A program made the position numbers and the translations under genes. Positions 34,581 to 34,895 of a stretch of 34,895 nucleotides of DNA are shown piece by piece. The stretch is from Bacteroidales bacterium. GTDB lineage: Bacteria; Bacteroidota; Bacteroidia; Bacteroidales; PUMT01. The notes beneath the pieces were generated by a model. That model did no database searches and was not told the DNA's origin. It saw nothing but the letters and a program-made list of their open reading frames with translations. The DNA lies in assembly GCA_007132225.1 (NCBI GenBank), contig SLPB01000181.1:1-34895 (forward strand), in the 5' to 3' direction. How positions within the stretch are numbered: position 1 is the first letter of the stretch; each line of letters begins with the position of its first letter.

Positions 34581-34895
34581 TCAGGGAACCGGTCTGTTTC
34601 GCCCGTACTTTTCATGAGCTGTAACGAAATCGCCGGCCACCAGGGCCGCAGCCAGGGAAATTTCTCCGGCAAGCAGAGTACATGCAACGATTTCAGTAAA
34701 TTTTTTGACTTTGCCATCACCATAGCAGTCCATTATCTCCAGGCACTCGCGCTGGGTGGGCAGGGAAACTCCGCCTCCTACAGTGCCTGTTATAAGGGAG
34801 GGCAGGTTTAATGATACATAGAGGTCATTACCCTCAACCTCGGTATAAATGTATCCGACGCAGGATTCACTTATATTTGCCAGATCCTGACCACA
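34581..34895 (-). CDS. Hydroxymethylglutaryl-CoA reductase, class I, C-terminal part (cut by window edge)
   Basis: Only the last 104 residues are present; the gene continues beyond 34895. The translation opens CGQDLANISESCVGYIYTEV, then DLYVSLNLPSLITGTVGGGV, the LPTQRECLEIMDCYG segment, TLLAGEISLAAALVAGDFVT and ends AHEKYGRNRPVP. These match the end of class I HMG-CoA reductase: the GTVGGG NADPH-site loop, and the catalytic histidine in TAHEKYG, aligned with the His of the SHMIHNR motif in the human enzyme. It makes mevalonate from HMG-CoA, the committed step of the mevalonate route to isoprenoids. The TGA stop is at 34581-34583 with a terminator hairpin immediately after. Confidence 0.93.
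   Translation of the reverse strand, partial: CGQDLANISESCVGYIYTEVEGNDLYVSLNLPSLITGTVGGGVSLPTQRECLEIMDCYGDGKVKKFTEIVACTLLAGEISLAAALVAGDFVTAHEKYGRNRPVP

Overview
This window reads as chromosomal DNA from a free-living Bacteroidota, most likely of a Bacteroidales or Marinilabiliales type. The evidence is the gene content: PD40/OmpA envelope proteins, a Bacteroidota-type AMP nucleosidase, a stand-alone HsdR-N protein, long one-chain PurL, YqgE and a SHOCT membrane protein. Few genes have a Shine-Dalgarno sequence, non-ATG starts are common, and one clear Bacteroidota promoter (TTG-N20-TAnnTTTG) lies before recR. I found no tRNA, rRNA, CRISPR array, insertion sequence, integrase or phage gene. 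Most of the window is core metabolism and envelope biology rather than an accessory island.

Layout, left to right. At 58-1500 (-) is a sodium:solute symporter, divergent from recR (1710-2348). Then come a secreted TPR protein (2496-3230), a family-2 glycosyltransferase with a membrane tail (about 3458-4696) and a lipoyl-dependent E2 acyltransferase (4922-6346). At 6470-11561 a likely operon holds two paralogous TPR/PD40 envelope proteins with different C-terminal anchors (a membrane helix and an OmpA domain) followed by a GNAT acetyltransferase. This runs tail to tail into a small PD-(D/E)xK protein (11539-12012, -). A rightward group at 12100-15459 carries AMP nucleosidase, holA, a rhomboid protease and a class IV aminotransferase, and converges on yqgE and proC (-).

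From 17.5 kb: a secreted TPR protein (+), then a leftward group read as fucU, a short-chain dehydrogenase and an aldehyde dehydrogenase (21121 to 18363). A 1013-residue outer-membrane protein (21560-24601) fuses a zinc-metallopeptidase-like domain, a PD40 propeller and a beta-barrel. From 24777 to the right edge everything is on the minus strand: a SHOCT protein, a class A penicillin-binding protein, a small HExxH protein, purL, a sugar porter, a small membrane protein, and the C-terminal part of a class I HMG-CoA reductase cut by the window edge.

I see no complete, obviously new multi-gene system. The best leads are the metallopeptidase-propeller-barrel fusion, the tandem PD40 pair with split anchoring, a hydrophobic +1-frame tail hidden behind the PBP stop codon at an A6 run, and a G9 tract inside yqgE.
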